Shown: piece after piece, positions 1-9,970 of the stretch
Layout: the number at the start of each line of letters is the position of its first letter
Position numbering within the stretch: the first letter of the stretch is position 1
Assembly: GCF_029168945.1 (NCBI RefSeq)
Contig: NC_083602.1
Coordinates: 89,414,027 to 89,478,026 of the forward strand
Reading direction: 5' to 3'
Origin: Cannabis sativa
Lineage: Eukaryota; Streptophyta; Magnoliopsida; Rosales; Cannabaceae
DNA length: 64,000 nt
Position numbers and translations under genes: made by a program
The notes under the pieces: generated by a model
Seen by the model: the letters and a program-made list of their open reading frames with translations, nothing else
The model's database searches: none
What the model was told of the DNA's origin: nothing

Positions 1-117
1 CAAGGCTACACTTAAGTGGAAGGTGTAGATTATTTAGAAATATTCTCTACAGTGGTAAAAATGTAAACTATCAGAATGATGCTGGCTTTAGTTGTTCAAT
101 ATGACTGGAATATCAGT
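1..117 (+). pseudogene. Ty1/Copia reverse transcriptase relic
   Basis: Frame 1 reads QGYT, a stop, VEGVDYLEIFSTVVKM, another stop, then TIRMMLALVVQYDWNISS. This is the start of the Copia RT domain (family pattern KGYTQ..G.DY.ETFSPV), so the piece is a short decayed fragment with two in-frame stops. It runs off the left edge of the window and ends where LINE sequence begins near base 118. No LTR is visible nearby. Confidence 0.75.
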
Positions 118-217
118 AGTGTTTCATCTGGCGAAGTATTCTTGAAGCTAAAGATCTAGTACATTCTTGTGCTTAAAGAACAATCGCTAATAGGGAAAAT
201 GTATCCATTCTTGCAAT

Positions 218-947
218 TAGGGCTGCACATTTGGACCCGCACACCCGAAAAACCCGAGTACCCGCCCCGACCCGATGCCAAAAAAACTGACCCTCGGAAA
301 ACCCGTATAGTCGGGTCGGGTTGTACCCGAAAATTACTGTTACGGGTTTCGGGTTCGGGTCACATATTACATGTTTTCGGTGGTCGGGTTAGAACCCGCA
401 ACCCGAAAATGATAAAAATTAAAAACTGTGGGTTTTTTTTTTATTAAAAAATTAATACATTAATAATAAATAATATCTGACTCTTGCTATTCATATTCTA
501 AATGACTCCTTTCGTATTCCACCCACCACCAGACTTCATTATTCAACAAACTATTCAATATGGCTGCTGCACGTGCACATTCATTAATTATCATTTCCAA
601 TTTTCCATAGGAATGTACATTTGTAATTGTAATATCACACACACAGTCACCACACGACACACACACACGTGCACATTCATTAATTATCATTTCCAATTTT
701 CCAACCAATGTTAAAAAAAAATGGTATTCTTAAAAATAAAATTGTATTTCGGCCCATAAACTAAAAATTCGGGCTCAGCCCAGTAGGACCCGAACCCGAG
801 TACACCCAACTCGAACATAACCGACCCGAACCCGATACACCCGTAAACCCGAACACCGGGTTCGGTTGTAGATTTACAATACCCGATACCCGAAAACCCG
901 AATCCGATGGCCCGAAAACCCGAAAATCCGACCCGTGTGCACCCCTA
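218..947. mobile_element. hAT-like MITE inserted in the LINE
   Basis: The ends form an imperfect terminal inverted repeat (left TAGGGCTGCACATTTGGACC, right end reversed TAGGGGTGCACACGGGTCGG). They are flanked by a degenerate 8-bp duplication, CTTGCAAT at 210-217 and CGTGCAAA at 948-955. Eight-bp duplications and TAGGG-type ends fit the hAT superfamily. Both arms are rich in ACCCGA units and the centre holds CA repeats. No transposase coding is visible, so it is non-autonomous. Confidence 0.7.
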
Positions 948-2493
948 CGTGCAAATCCTTGGCTTCCACGTAGTTCTAACAGCTATGTCGTTACAAGGCA
1001 CCCTGCTCTTATGAACAAATCGGTCAGATGCCTCTTTCAAGTCGACACTTGCGCTTGGAATGAGAATGTTGTGATAGACTTGTTTGTTTTATGTGATCAG
1101 GACCTTATTTTGTCCATTCAGCTTAGTGATTCGGCCGTAAATGATGGTTGGAACTGGAGACTAAAGACTTGTGGGAATTATTCGGTTAAAAGTGCCTATA
1201 AATTTTTGCAAGAATCTAAAAGTGCTTGGTGCTGTGATGCCAATACTAATTGTTGGAAGCGCCTTTGGTCGTTACAAATACCTCATAAGATCATTAACTT
1301 TTTATGGAGGGCTGCTTCGGGTGTACTTCCAACTTGTTTTCAGCTCCAAAAACGTCATGTTCCCGTCAATGTTGATTGTTCGTGTAAAGCCCGCTTAGTT
1401 AATTTGGAAATTAGCAGTTATTTTTGTTAATCAGGAAATTATTTATAGCCATTTAAATAATTTATCATTGTTATTTACGAAATTCAGATATGCATAATTA
1501 TGTCATCAGCAGTTTTTATATTTCGTATTTCCGGTGTCCGGTATTTTGGAACGCGGCGTTTGGCTCAGTAGAAATCACAACTTAGTATGTTAGTATTTTG
1601 GGGACGGGTTTTAGACATTGGGAATGTCGGGAATGGCCGGGAATTTAGAATGTCCCAAAAATACCCCTTTAGTATGATTTTAGTGATTTTATGGTGGAGG
1701 GGCAAAATGGTCTTTTTGCCCCATTAGTATTTTGTCTTTTATGACTTTATGAAATGGAAAATAATTAATTAATTAAGTGATTAATTGGCTGAAATAAATA
1801 AGTGTATGTGTTATATGTTGTTTTCCCTTTTTTATCAAAAAAATCTTTAAGTGTTGAAAAGAAAGAAAACATAGAAAAACTCTCTTCCTTTCCTCTCTTT
1901 TTCGGCTGAATCAAGGGGTTCTAAGCTGGGATTTTTGGTGGTGATTCAAGCTTGGATTGCAAGCTCTAGTAACCCTTGTTGAGGTATTTCTTTTAATAAT
2001 TGTTCTACCTTGTTTTCTTGAGGAAAATGTGTGAAAAAGATGATGAAATGCATGTTGGATTTTATGTTGTTGTTGCTGCTGTAATCTGATTATTATTTTG
2101 AGTTTAAGCATGTTAGTTTAGGGTTGTTTTGATGCTTGATTACTAGGTTGAACATGCTAGAGGTTTATATGTGAAAATATGTGATTTTGAGAGAAAATGC
2201 CATGTTTGGTTTCTGTGAATTGCTGGATGTTTCTGTATGTTTTCAGAGATGATTATGTGCTTACTTGAGTAGAATTAAATAGGTTAGGATGCATGTTAGG
2301 TGGTTTTGCTCAAGCTTGAGTTTGGAACTCAAAGCTTGAGCTCCAATGGTGAATTTTGCATGTGTGATTTCTGGGTAGGTTTGATGCTCTAGAATTGTTA
2401 TTTGGGACCTATTGAGCAGGTCTGGAAAGTTTGGGATCAATTGGGTTCGAATTGGTCAAGTTAGGAGATTTTTAGTTTGCTGCCTGCGAGGAA

Positions 2494-2525
2494 CCGGAAT
2501 TCCGGTTGAGCATCCGGAATTCCGG
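2494..2525. repeat. Two CCGGAATTCCGG palindromes in the solo LTR
   Basis: A 12-bp perfect palindrome CCGGAATTCCGG occurs at 2494-2505 and again at 2514-2525, followed by a degenerate copy near 2555. They sit in a locally GC-rich part of the LTR. The function is unknown; they could be protein-binding or methylation-rich sites. Confidence 0.8.
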
Positions 2526-2915
2526 ATGGGGTCCTGAATTTTCCCGAGCCGGAATTCGGTTGGGCAACCGGTCTGCCGGTTGGGGATTTTTCAGAACCCT
2601 AGTTTTCCTCGTTTTTGGGTTTTTAGGGGTATTGCCATGCTTTTTATCGATAGGGAAACTTTTAGTTTCAGGTTTTAGTCCCCGGGAAGTGATTTAGCGT
2701 GTCACTTATAGCGTTGTGATTTTTATGGTTTAGGAGCCGATGTCCGTAGTTCGGCTTCAGTTCCAGTCAGGTTGACCGGCACACCTGAAATCGGAATCCA
2801 GGTAAGATTAGTATAACAGTATGCATATGTAGATTACATGTTTAGCGTGCATGTAGGAAGCCTGTTAGATTACATTAGTTATGTATTTAGGCTTCGAACC
2901 ACCCAACCCTGTCAC

Positions 2916-3086
2916 GTCGGTACAGGCTGGAGTATGACCAGCAGCCGGAGTATGACCGGTTCGACCGATCAGGCTGACACTGGTTGGTGGTTCAGTGCTA
3001 TTGACCTATCCCGTCGGTACAGGCTGGAGTATGACCGACGGCGGAGTATGACCGGTTCGACCGATCAGGAGGATACTTGTCAATAG
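2916..3086 (+). repeat. 97-bp tandem repeat in the solo LTR
   Basis: The phrase GTCGGTACAGGCTGGAGTAT begins at 2916 and again at 3013, giving a period of 97 bp; the second unit is partial (about 74 bp). Inside each unit the shorter phrase GGAGTATGACC occurs twice. Confidence 0.85.
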
Positions 3087-3109
3087 TACCGTCCCCTGAA
3101 CGTTCAAAA

Positions 3110-3201
3110 CTCAGTACCATGTTGGACATGGCAGTAGTGCTCAGTACCATGTTGGACATGGCAGTAGCGGGACTCAGTATCGTGTTGGACACGGCAGTCA
3201 G
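3110..3201 (+). repeat. Three tandem copies of a 30-33-bp unit in the solo LTR
   Basis: CTCAGTACCATGTTGGACAT recurs at 3110 and 3140 and, with changes (CTCAGTATCGTGTTGGACAC), at 3173. Each unit contains a small hairpin, with CATG-TTGGA-CATG arms. Compensating changes (CGTG/CACG) in the third unit keep the hairpin. Confidence 0.8.
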
Positions 3202-3954
3202 TTTTATGTATGATATTATTATGCTTTTCTTACTGAGTCTGTCGACTCACAGTTTACGTTCATGTGTAGGTAAAGGCAAGTACATGGGCGATGGACCGTG
3301 ACCGAGCATTTGAGATTGTACATGTCGGGGCGGTTAGGCACTGGAGCGTACGATCCTCGGGACAGCCGGGCTGAGATTTTTGTAACTGTCGTTAGACGAC
3401 TTTCATTTTGATGTAAAAGTTGAACAGTTAAAAAGTTTGTAAATATTTTTATAAATCGGGATCCCGAGACTTTTTGCAAAATGGTTTATAAGTTTAATGA
3501 AAAAGCAAAATTTTAATTAATCACGTTTTTCCATAAACCTCGTTGATTAGCAACGAGCTGCACAGTACGTTTAAAAATCACGTAATACGCCTAAGATAGT
3601 TAGGGTGTTACAGTTCGCTATGTAACTCTCATGCAAAAACCATTTAACATGCGTTGGTGGAGTGTGAAGCTGCTTGAAATCACAGAATGGTCGACGTCGG
3701 GGCTGGGGCTGCAACATTCAGCAACTGGTTGTTGGGGATCTTCGGCAGAGGGCACGAAGGTGAAATGGAAGAAGTGGTTGTGGTGAGTTGGGCTATTTGG
3801 CGCGCGCAAAATTAATTTATCTAGAAAAAGAAGAGTTGGTCTGCATCAAATATTGTTGCATCAGCTAGGAACATGCTTGATCTATATAAATTTGCTCAAG
3901 GAAGGAAGGGTCTTTTGTTGTCTCCGCTGCATGACGGGGGCAAAATCTTGAGCG

Positions 3955-4444
3955 TTGGATTGCACCTGAGTTAAACAAGATCAAAGTTAATGTTAATGGG
4001 GATTTGTTTGAACAAGAGGGGCGCTTTGGCATGGGTTGTGTAGCTCGGAATCGTCATGGTGCTATAGTTGAAGCATTCAAGAAGGGGAAGATTGGTTGTG
4101 TTCAACTCGAAATTGCTGAGATAATAGGCATTAAAGAAGCTTTGAGTTGGATTGCAACTCATTCGTGGAATAGAGTCATAATGGAAACAGATAGCTTGGT
4201 GTGTGTCCAAGCGATTCATAGCGGTATTTTTATGCCTTCACAGTTTGGTCTTATTATTCAAGATGTTCGAAATTTGCTTATGGCTCTATCTTTTGTTGAT
4301 TTGTGTTTTGTAAAACGATCTGCAAATAAGTTGGCTCATTGCTTGACAAGAGACTCTTATTTCTCTACAGGTCGTATACTTCAGCTGGAGGACTGTTCAT
4401 CTGAAGTGTGTTCTATTGTTTTGAACAAATTTATTAATTATTAA
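3955..4444 (+). pseudogene. LINE RNase H domain remnant
   Basis: This is the C-terminal RNase H of the first LINE, open for 146 codons from 4004 to the stop at 4442-4444. Recognisable pieces are CVARNRHGAIVEAF, QLEIAEIIGIKEALSW, METDSLVCVQAI and FVKRSANKLAH. The first catalytic position, normally Asp in V-N-x-D-G, reads Asn here (KVNVNGDLF, about 3988), so the enzyme would be inactive. It is not a host gene. Confidence 0.85.
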
Positions 4445-4680
4445 ATCTTATAATTTTTATTAAAAAATAAAATAAAAAGATACCCTGTAAATGATTAAAA
4501 TTGATATTCCAAAATATAATACAAGAATCTCTAGACATAAGTGTATGATCTGACAGAGAATGACAATTTTTATAATCTATATAATATATAAATATAATAT
4601 AATTAATTTATATATTAAAGCTAATATAATTTTTGTTTAAAGTAAACATAAATAATTTTTAATTATTTTGGTGAATTTTA

Positions 4681-4775
4681 TTTTTATACATATGGGGATC
4701 GAACCCACCTTGCCCCCAACTCACACACACTCCTTCTATATACGATCTAATAAGCTAACCTCAGTTGGTTCACTG
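4681..4775 (-). mobile_element. tRNA-derived SINE relic
   Basis: On the minus strand the order is CCAACTGAGGTTAGCTTATT (box A region), then GTGGGTTCGATCCCC (box B), then an A-rich end. This layout matches the SINEs at 6358 and 10424 but is diverged, and no clear target duplication was found. Confidence 0.5.
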
Positions 4776-4929
4776 ATTTTTTTTAAACACCTTGAGTGAA
4801 ATACATTTACTAATAATGATAAAATAGATATGAACATTTTTTTTTAATATATAATAATGCACTACTAATAATATAAAAAGGGATTTTCTCGCTTGCTAGT
4901 AAAGTCTAATTTTTTGTTTTATTTTACAG

Positions 4930-4971
4930 GTAACACGTCGAGTGGGTAACGAAGAAAGAATTGACATTCAG
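4930..4971 (+). other. Orphan microexon-like segment
   Basis: A strong acceptor (TTTGTTTTATTTTACAG) and a strong donor (CAG/GTAAGC) frame 42 nt coding VTRRVGNEERIDIQ. No convincing neighbouring exon was found. It may be a stray exon from a decayed or captured gene, or a chance match to splice signals. Confidence 0.3.
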
Positions 4972-5830
4972 GTAAGCCACCCGATAACGTGGAATTATTA
5001 TTATTTTTTTAGGCTAGCAACAAATATCTAGATTCATTTGAGAACACTAGCAATTCTCTTTTTCATTAAAAAAAATATATTGTGGACTAATTATGGTATA
5101 TTGTGAAGTAGACAATCTCTGAAATTTGCATATTGGAAGCCCTAATAGGCAGAGAGACAAACCCTACGCAATGTCCACTTCGTAAATGTCGTTTTATTGT
5201 TACTTTTCAATTTTCAAACATGTGATTGTGAACTAAGTAACCATTGGATAATTTCAAAGCCATGCATTAATTAATTTATGAATATTTTTATATATATTTA
5301 TATGTTTTACAAATTCACATTACCATGCATTCAAACAAACTATTCCATTCAAATTAATATATCAATTTAGTTGTGAACATCAAATTATTATTATTATTTT
5401 TATTTTGTGAAAGTGAACATGAAATTATTAGTATTTAACAAATATACAATAATGAATTGATCATTAATTGTTCAAAAATATTTATTAAGTTAAATATATA
5501 ACTATATAATATATATATATATCATATATATAGGGCAGCTCTAATTGCTCACACACTAGCCATGTTTTTTTTTATATTAACATCCATATATTATTTGTGT
5601 TATAATATTATATAATGAATATTTTAGTCCTAGGTTACATATTTTTGATATTGTATTAATATATATTTTTTAAAAATTTATTACATCATTACATATTACA
5701 ATTAAATTATAAATAGTGAGCACCACTCTAAAAATAGTCAACGACAATGTGTTAAGCATAAAAGTAAAGATTGAGCATAGTAATTTTAATTATAGTAATT
5801 TGGTCTCTTTCAGCAATAATAATTTGTGTT
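4972..5830. other. AT-rich spacer
   Basis: No coding or RNA gene is visible. A degenerate inverted repeat lies around 5530-5725 (GCTCTAATTGCTCACAC against GTGAGCACCACTCTAA), suggesting a worn MITE. Confidence 0.5.
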
Positions 5831-6170
5831 TATTGTGGACATTGTCCCACATGGAATAAATAGTAGAGAATTGAGCCATATATAAGAACATGGATTACTC
5901 CACTCATTGCCAATTGGTTTTGAGATGAAACCCCATGATTCTCAACATGGTATCAGAGCCATATCCCTTGCGGGTAAGTGATCATATCACCATGTCCACT
6001 CTGATACGGTTCAAGATTGATGAGCAAAAAATAGCCATCATCTTGAGGGGGAATATTGTGGACATTGTCCCACATGGAATAAATGGTAGAGAATTGAGCC
6101 ATATATAAGAACATGGGCTACTCCACTCATTGCCAATTGGTTTTGAGATGGAACCCCATGATTCTCAACA
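5831..6170 (+). mobile_element. Miniature LTR retrotransposon (TRIM), 340 bp
   Basis: Two 117-bp LTRs (5831-5947 and 6054-6170) differ at about four positions. Each holds a TATATAAG box. A primer-binding site TGGTATCAGAGCC, complementary to initiator tRNA-Met, directly follows the left LTR (5948-5960). A polypurine tract TTGAGGGGGAA precedes the right LTR. The flanks are a perfect 5-bp duplication GTGTT (5826-5830 and 6171-6175). The internal part is only 106 bp and cannot code for protein, so it depends on enzymes of other elements. A second copy lies at 38839-39201 on the other strand. Confidence 0.92.
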
Positions 6171-6357
6171 GTGTTTAATTACTTGTAGCTTTATTAAATC
6201 TTGAACACTTAAAATCACAAGAATGTGGCTCAAGTGAGTTTCTTAAGCGCCAAGTAATAAACTGTTTACATAATTATAGCTTAAGAGCAATGTTAAAGTT
6301 AAAGAACTATAAATTTCGTAAGCATAAATGAGCATAAATAAAGTGTATGGGAAATAA

Positions 6358-6472
6358 ACCACTTGAGGCTAGCTCAAGTGGCCATAGGTAGGTGTGTGAG
6401 TGTTGGAGGTTCTGGGTTCGGGTCCCAAGTAAAACATGGTTGTAATATATAAACGCTTAAATAAAAAAAAAA
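6358..6472 (+). mobile_element. tRNA-derived SINE with exact target duplication
   Basis: It begins CCACTTGAGGCTAGCTCAAG (contains a box A, TAGCTCAAGTGG), has box B GGGTTCGGGTCCC, and ends in an A-rich tail. It is flanked by a perfect 14-bp duplication TGTATGGGAAATAA (6344-6357 and 6473-6486). It is the same family as the copy at 10424-10533, sharing the tail TATATAAACGCTTAAATAAA. Confidence 0.9.
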
Positions 6473-6486
6473 TGTATGGGAAATAA

Positions 6487-7345
6487 TGAACTGTTAAGCC
6501 TTCTAGTTATATATAGGAAAACTAGTATGTATTATATTTAAAATAATAATAATGATAAGTAAATGTATAAATGAGCATATTTCAAGAATATTCCTTGATG
6601 ATGTAACTGTAGATTTTAAGGTTTAACGATGTTCATTGATCTTGAACTTTGATGAATAGATGAGATATGTAGAATTTGGAAGTGAATGATGGCCATTGAT
6701 GTTGGGGTCTGATGAGGACCATTGATTTTTGATAAAGTATTAGAGCTCTTTGATCAAGAAGAAACTTCTTGAAGCTTTGCATACCAAATTGAAAGTAATG
6801 ATCTGCCCTTCGGAAGAACGTGTCCTCGAGGAAGCCTATCTTCTACATGAAATTGTCTTTTGAAGATCAGAATAAAATAAATTGATTAAGAGGTGAAAAA
6901 CCCTAACTACCCGGGTATATGAACTCAGCACCTGGCGCTATATTCCCTAGTCGTTGTGACACTGCCTTCGTTGGGTGCATGCGTACCCTGGGTGTTTGGT
7001 AGGCCTGAATGCCCCCTAATGGGTTTGTAACTTGCATCTTGAGTTATTCACCTGATCTTCTAGCTAGAAATCTTGCATTTAGAGTGAATTATAGTCTGAT
7101 TGTTGAAACACCATGCTCGATATCGAGTAGGTCTGGGCATTTTACTCAATAAATAGAGTCTACGTGCTGGGTGATGTCTCCAAGTCTTGTTCTTGCACTG
7201 TTTCATCTTTCAGGAGCTGAATGTGCACACAGCTTGCCAGAGTATACCAAAATATAGTTGCCCAAGTATACAAAAATTAAGTTGCCCATCACAAAAATAG
7301 GACTTGGGCGCCCAAAAGCACACGGGCAATGTCCAGGCCCCTATT
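6487..7345. other. Spacer of unknown origin
   Basis: This stretch has a more balanced base composition than its surroundings (for example 6820-7345) but no open frame or known domain. It may be decayed transposon sequence into which the Cassandra element inserted. A related phrase (GGACTTGGG.GCCC) occurs at 7300 and 8370. Confidence 0.35.
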
Positions 7346-8272
7346 TGTAACGTCCCCGCTTCAAGCCTCCATTGGGTCCTTCCACCCACGGAATAATGGC
7401 TCTTATACACGAGTACGCCACTCTGGCTGCTTCCTGGATTGATGACTGACCCTACAGACCAACACGAGTGTTTCCAGCGTGCTTTGTCCTCACTCACACG
7501 CATCCTGGGAAAACTTCCCAGGAGGTCACCCATCCTTGAAATTGCTCCAAGCCAAGCACGCTTAACTGTGGAGTTCTTTCGAGATGGGCTACCGAAAAAC
7601 AAGATGCACCTTGTTGACATAGGTAGTACCAATCAATCCATTTAAGCTCTCTTCAACTGTGTAGTCCCCATACCACACGGTCTCAGAATCATCCCGGTTG
7701 ACCTTCCCCAGGGCGGTGTGGGATTGCACGAACACACAGTGTTTCCCGCTACGGATCACGGGACTGCGAGCATCACAATCACCCCCCTTACGGGGGTCCG
7801 AGCGTCCTCGTCGACCACACTTCCTACTGGGTCGAGGCTCGATACCATTTGTAACGTCCCCGCTTCAAGCCTCCGTGGGTCCTTCCACCCACGGAATAAT
7901 GGCTCTTATACACGAGTACGCCCGCTGCCGGCTTCTGGATTGATGACCTGCGGACCAACACGAGTGTTTCGGCGTGCTTTGTCCTCACTCACACGCATCC
8001 TGGGAAAACTTCCCAGGAGGTCACCCATCCTTGAAATTGCTCCAAGCCAAGCACGCTTAGCGTGAGTTCTTTCGAGATGGGCTACTCAGAAAACAAGATG
8101 CACCTTGTTGACATAGGTAGTACCAATCAATCCATTTAAGCTCTCTTCAACTGTGTAGTCCCATACCTACACAGTCTCAGAATCATCCCAGTTGACCTTC
8201 CCCAGGCGGTGTGGGATTGCACAGCTTACCTGGTGTTTCCCCTTACGGATCACGGGACTACTGACTGTCACA
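7346..8272 (-). mobile_element. Cassandra TRIM with both LTRs
   Basis: Two LTRs (7346-7777 and 7850-8272) flank a 72-bp interior. Read on the minus strand, each LTR contains 5S rRNA-like sequence, with CAGTTAAGCGTGCTTGG and GGATGGGTGACCTCCTGGGA, which is the defining mark of Cassandra. The interior starts with a tRNA-Met-type primer site (TGGTATCGAGCC) and ends in a purine tract (AAGGGGGG). A perfect 5-bp duplication CTATT (7341-7345 and 8273-8277) flanks it. Ends are TGTGACAG... and ...GACGTTACA. It has no coding capacity. The LTRs differ at many positions and by small indels, so the insertion is not recent. Confidence 0.95.
7512..7575 (-). promoter_or_regulatory. 5S rRNA-derived internal promoter region, Cassandra LTR 1
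   Basis: Reverse complement reads AACTCCACAGTTAAGCGTGC through GGATGGGTGACCTCCTGGGA. These match the box A, intermediate element and box C stretch of plant 5S rRNA, the pol III internal control region. The equivalent site in the other LTR is 8008-8070, where box A is damaged (several bases lost near TTAGCGTGAGTTC). Confidence 0.85.
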
Positions 8273-8277
8273 CTATT

Positions 8278-9635
8278 ATGGATATGTTTGTTGATGTCAA
8301 TGTATTTTCATGATCTTATAGATGAATTGTTGAAGGAAATAAGCCTGAAATCAACTATTGGGAAAATTGGACTTGGGTGCCCCTACCCTGCTTGGGCAGT
8401 ACTTATGTGTATCATTTTTTGGAGTCGTTTGATAATTTTTTAGAATCATTCTAGGTGTTACGTGCTGAAAATATTGTTCACTTCATCTTACCAATTTTTT
8501 TTTGGGATAATAGCCACTAAATACAATTAATTCCAACCCAACACAATCCTTCAAGAATACCTATGAAGAGAAATAAGAGTGAAATCTCAACGAAGGAGAG
8601 GGAAGAATATCATCACTACTACTTTGAGAGATAAACACTACAAAAGAGGAACAAATACATAATTAACATATACACAAATATACAAATTTTAACTTTGATC
8701 CCACTTAAATCTTTACCTTCAATTACAAAGCAAAGAATTCCTATCATTAGATCGGTGATAATATATTTTTCTTTGGGTAGATAGGGTATACAATTTAAAG
8801 CTTTGACTTTTTAAATGACATAAATTCAATAATTTTTTAGCAACATAAGTACATAATATTTATAAGTATAATTTTTTTCTAATTTCGTCAGTATAGACTA
8901 TTTTTTATTTAATGAGAACATATATAAAGTCAAAATTTTGAATTATTTGGTCTGCATAGAAACATCTAATATCAATTACTTTTAATTTTTTTTAATAAAT
9001 TTAAAACATAATTTTATAAACATTAAATACTTATATTCACTACAAAATATTAAATTTATACCCTCATAAAATTAAAATTATAAGTACTTGTTATTTGCTT
9101 TTTTATTCTTATTAATTACCACCAAAGAAACTCAAAATTTCCATCATAATTAACCCAACCCATTATAGAAAGTACACGTGGGTGGGGGTTTTATTTTTTA
9201 TTTTGTAATTTGTAATTTGTTTATTTACTTTTCAATTATTTTTATATGAATTTAATTTTTGTGTATTTATTTTCTTTCTAATTTCCAAAAAGAAAAGAAA
9301 ACAAAGTTAAGTGTCTCTATGATTCAGATACTGACATGTCACACCCATTATTTGTCGCTTAATATAATTAAGAGTTTACTTTATCAAAGGCATACCACAA
9401 CAAGTGTCTTCCTCCCACTTATATATAAATCTACATGTAAATGTTTAGCAATATATAAATATATATATTTTGGGACACGATATTGTTCCGTGATATACTT
9501 TCACGTAACGTATTCCGTGGTACATTAGATGGGTCTCAGAATATGTTACAATTTTTTAACTTTAATTACCTCTAGATCAACCCCAACCCTCAGATCAAAT
9601 AACTTTCTCATCTAATGGCTGTCGTACATCACGAA
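8278..9635. other. AT-rich spacer
   Basis: No gene recognised. 8278-8460 continues the disrupted sequence left of Cassandra. A G-box/ABRE-like CACGTGGG lies near 9175, but no transcript can be tied to it. Around 9475-9530 there are short phrases around CACGATATTGTTCCGTGATA of unknown type. Confidence 0.35.
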
Positions 9636-9970
9636 ATTTTTTAGTTTAATTTTTTTTCATATTCATGTACGTTATAGCTATTTAAGATAACCTACAAAAT
9701 TTTGAGAAATTCAAAATAATTTACAATATAGAAAATAATATTCAAACAGTCTATTTTACACGCGTATGAAATAAAATAGTCACTCGTACAACACACTGTT
9801 TGAACGTAATTTTCGGCGTGTTAAACTTTTCTAAATTTCTTAAAATTTTACAGGATGTCTTAAATAACTATAACGTACATGACTATGAGAAAAAATTTGT
9901 CTAAAAAATTATTTCGGGTGCTAAAATAAATAAAAGTACATCAATATATTCATTTTAAGAGGGTGCATTG
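9636..9970. mobile_element. Palindromic MITE, family A
   Basis: The two halves are inverted copies: CATGTACGTTATAGCTATTT on the left against AAATAACTATAACGTACATG on the right, and ACAGTCTATTTTACACGCGT-type core sequence facing AACACACTGTTTGAACG. Other members lie near 13230, 24727, 41930 and 51775. No coding. Confidence 0.7.

Larger units (their letters stand above)
1383..3612 (+). mobile_element. Solo LTR of a long-LTR (Gypsy-type) retrotransposon
   Basis: The segment starts TGTAAAGCCC and ends AGGGTGTTACA, and is flanked by a perfect 5-bp duplication GTTCG (1378-1382 and 3613-3617). It is 2,230 bp long, with no primer-binding site, no second LTR and no coding, as expected after LTR-LTR recombination. 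Strand is set by the TG start and the TTACA end. The family may be related to the chromovirus LTR at 34.2 kb, which also has about 2.1 kb and ends GTTACA, but the bodies are not obviously alike. It carries internal tandem repeats annotated separately. Confidence 0.88.
118..4485 (+). mobile_element. Decayed L1-like LINE (3' part), split by two later insertions
   Basis: Three blocks read through as one plant LINE ORF2 C-terminus: about 118-217 (FIWRSILEAKDLV, then RENVSILA), 948-1382 (NPWLPRSSN... to KRHVPVNVDCS), and 3613-4444. The middle block is the zf-RVT region and the last is RNase H. Removing the insertions at 218-947 and 1383-3612, with one target copy each, restores the frame exactly (ILA|NPWLP and VDCS|LCNSHAKTI), which gives a CxxC typical of zf-RVT. 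Two stops and a frameshift lie in 3640-3950. The EN and RT domains are missing, so the copy is 5' truncated or rearranged. An A-rich tail follows at 4461-4485. It is related to, but diverged from, the full LINE at 17.9 kb. Confidence 0.85.

Noticed and set aside
169..714. Short frames rich in Pro/Arg and Cys/Thr
   Set aside because: They come from ACCCGA and CA repeats of the hAT-like MITE.
3110..3201. Possible CRISPR-like spaced repeats
   Set aside because: The 30-33-bp units are contiguous tandem copies inside a plant LTR, without unique spacers or cas genes.
7210..7632. 140-codon open frame on the minus strand
   Set aside because: It overlaps the Cassandra LTR and its 5S-derived region; the frame is a by-product of that non-coding sequence.
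7698..8065. 81- and 115-codon frames on the plus strand
   Set aside because: They run antisense through the Cassandra interior and LTR; no domain.
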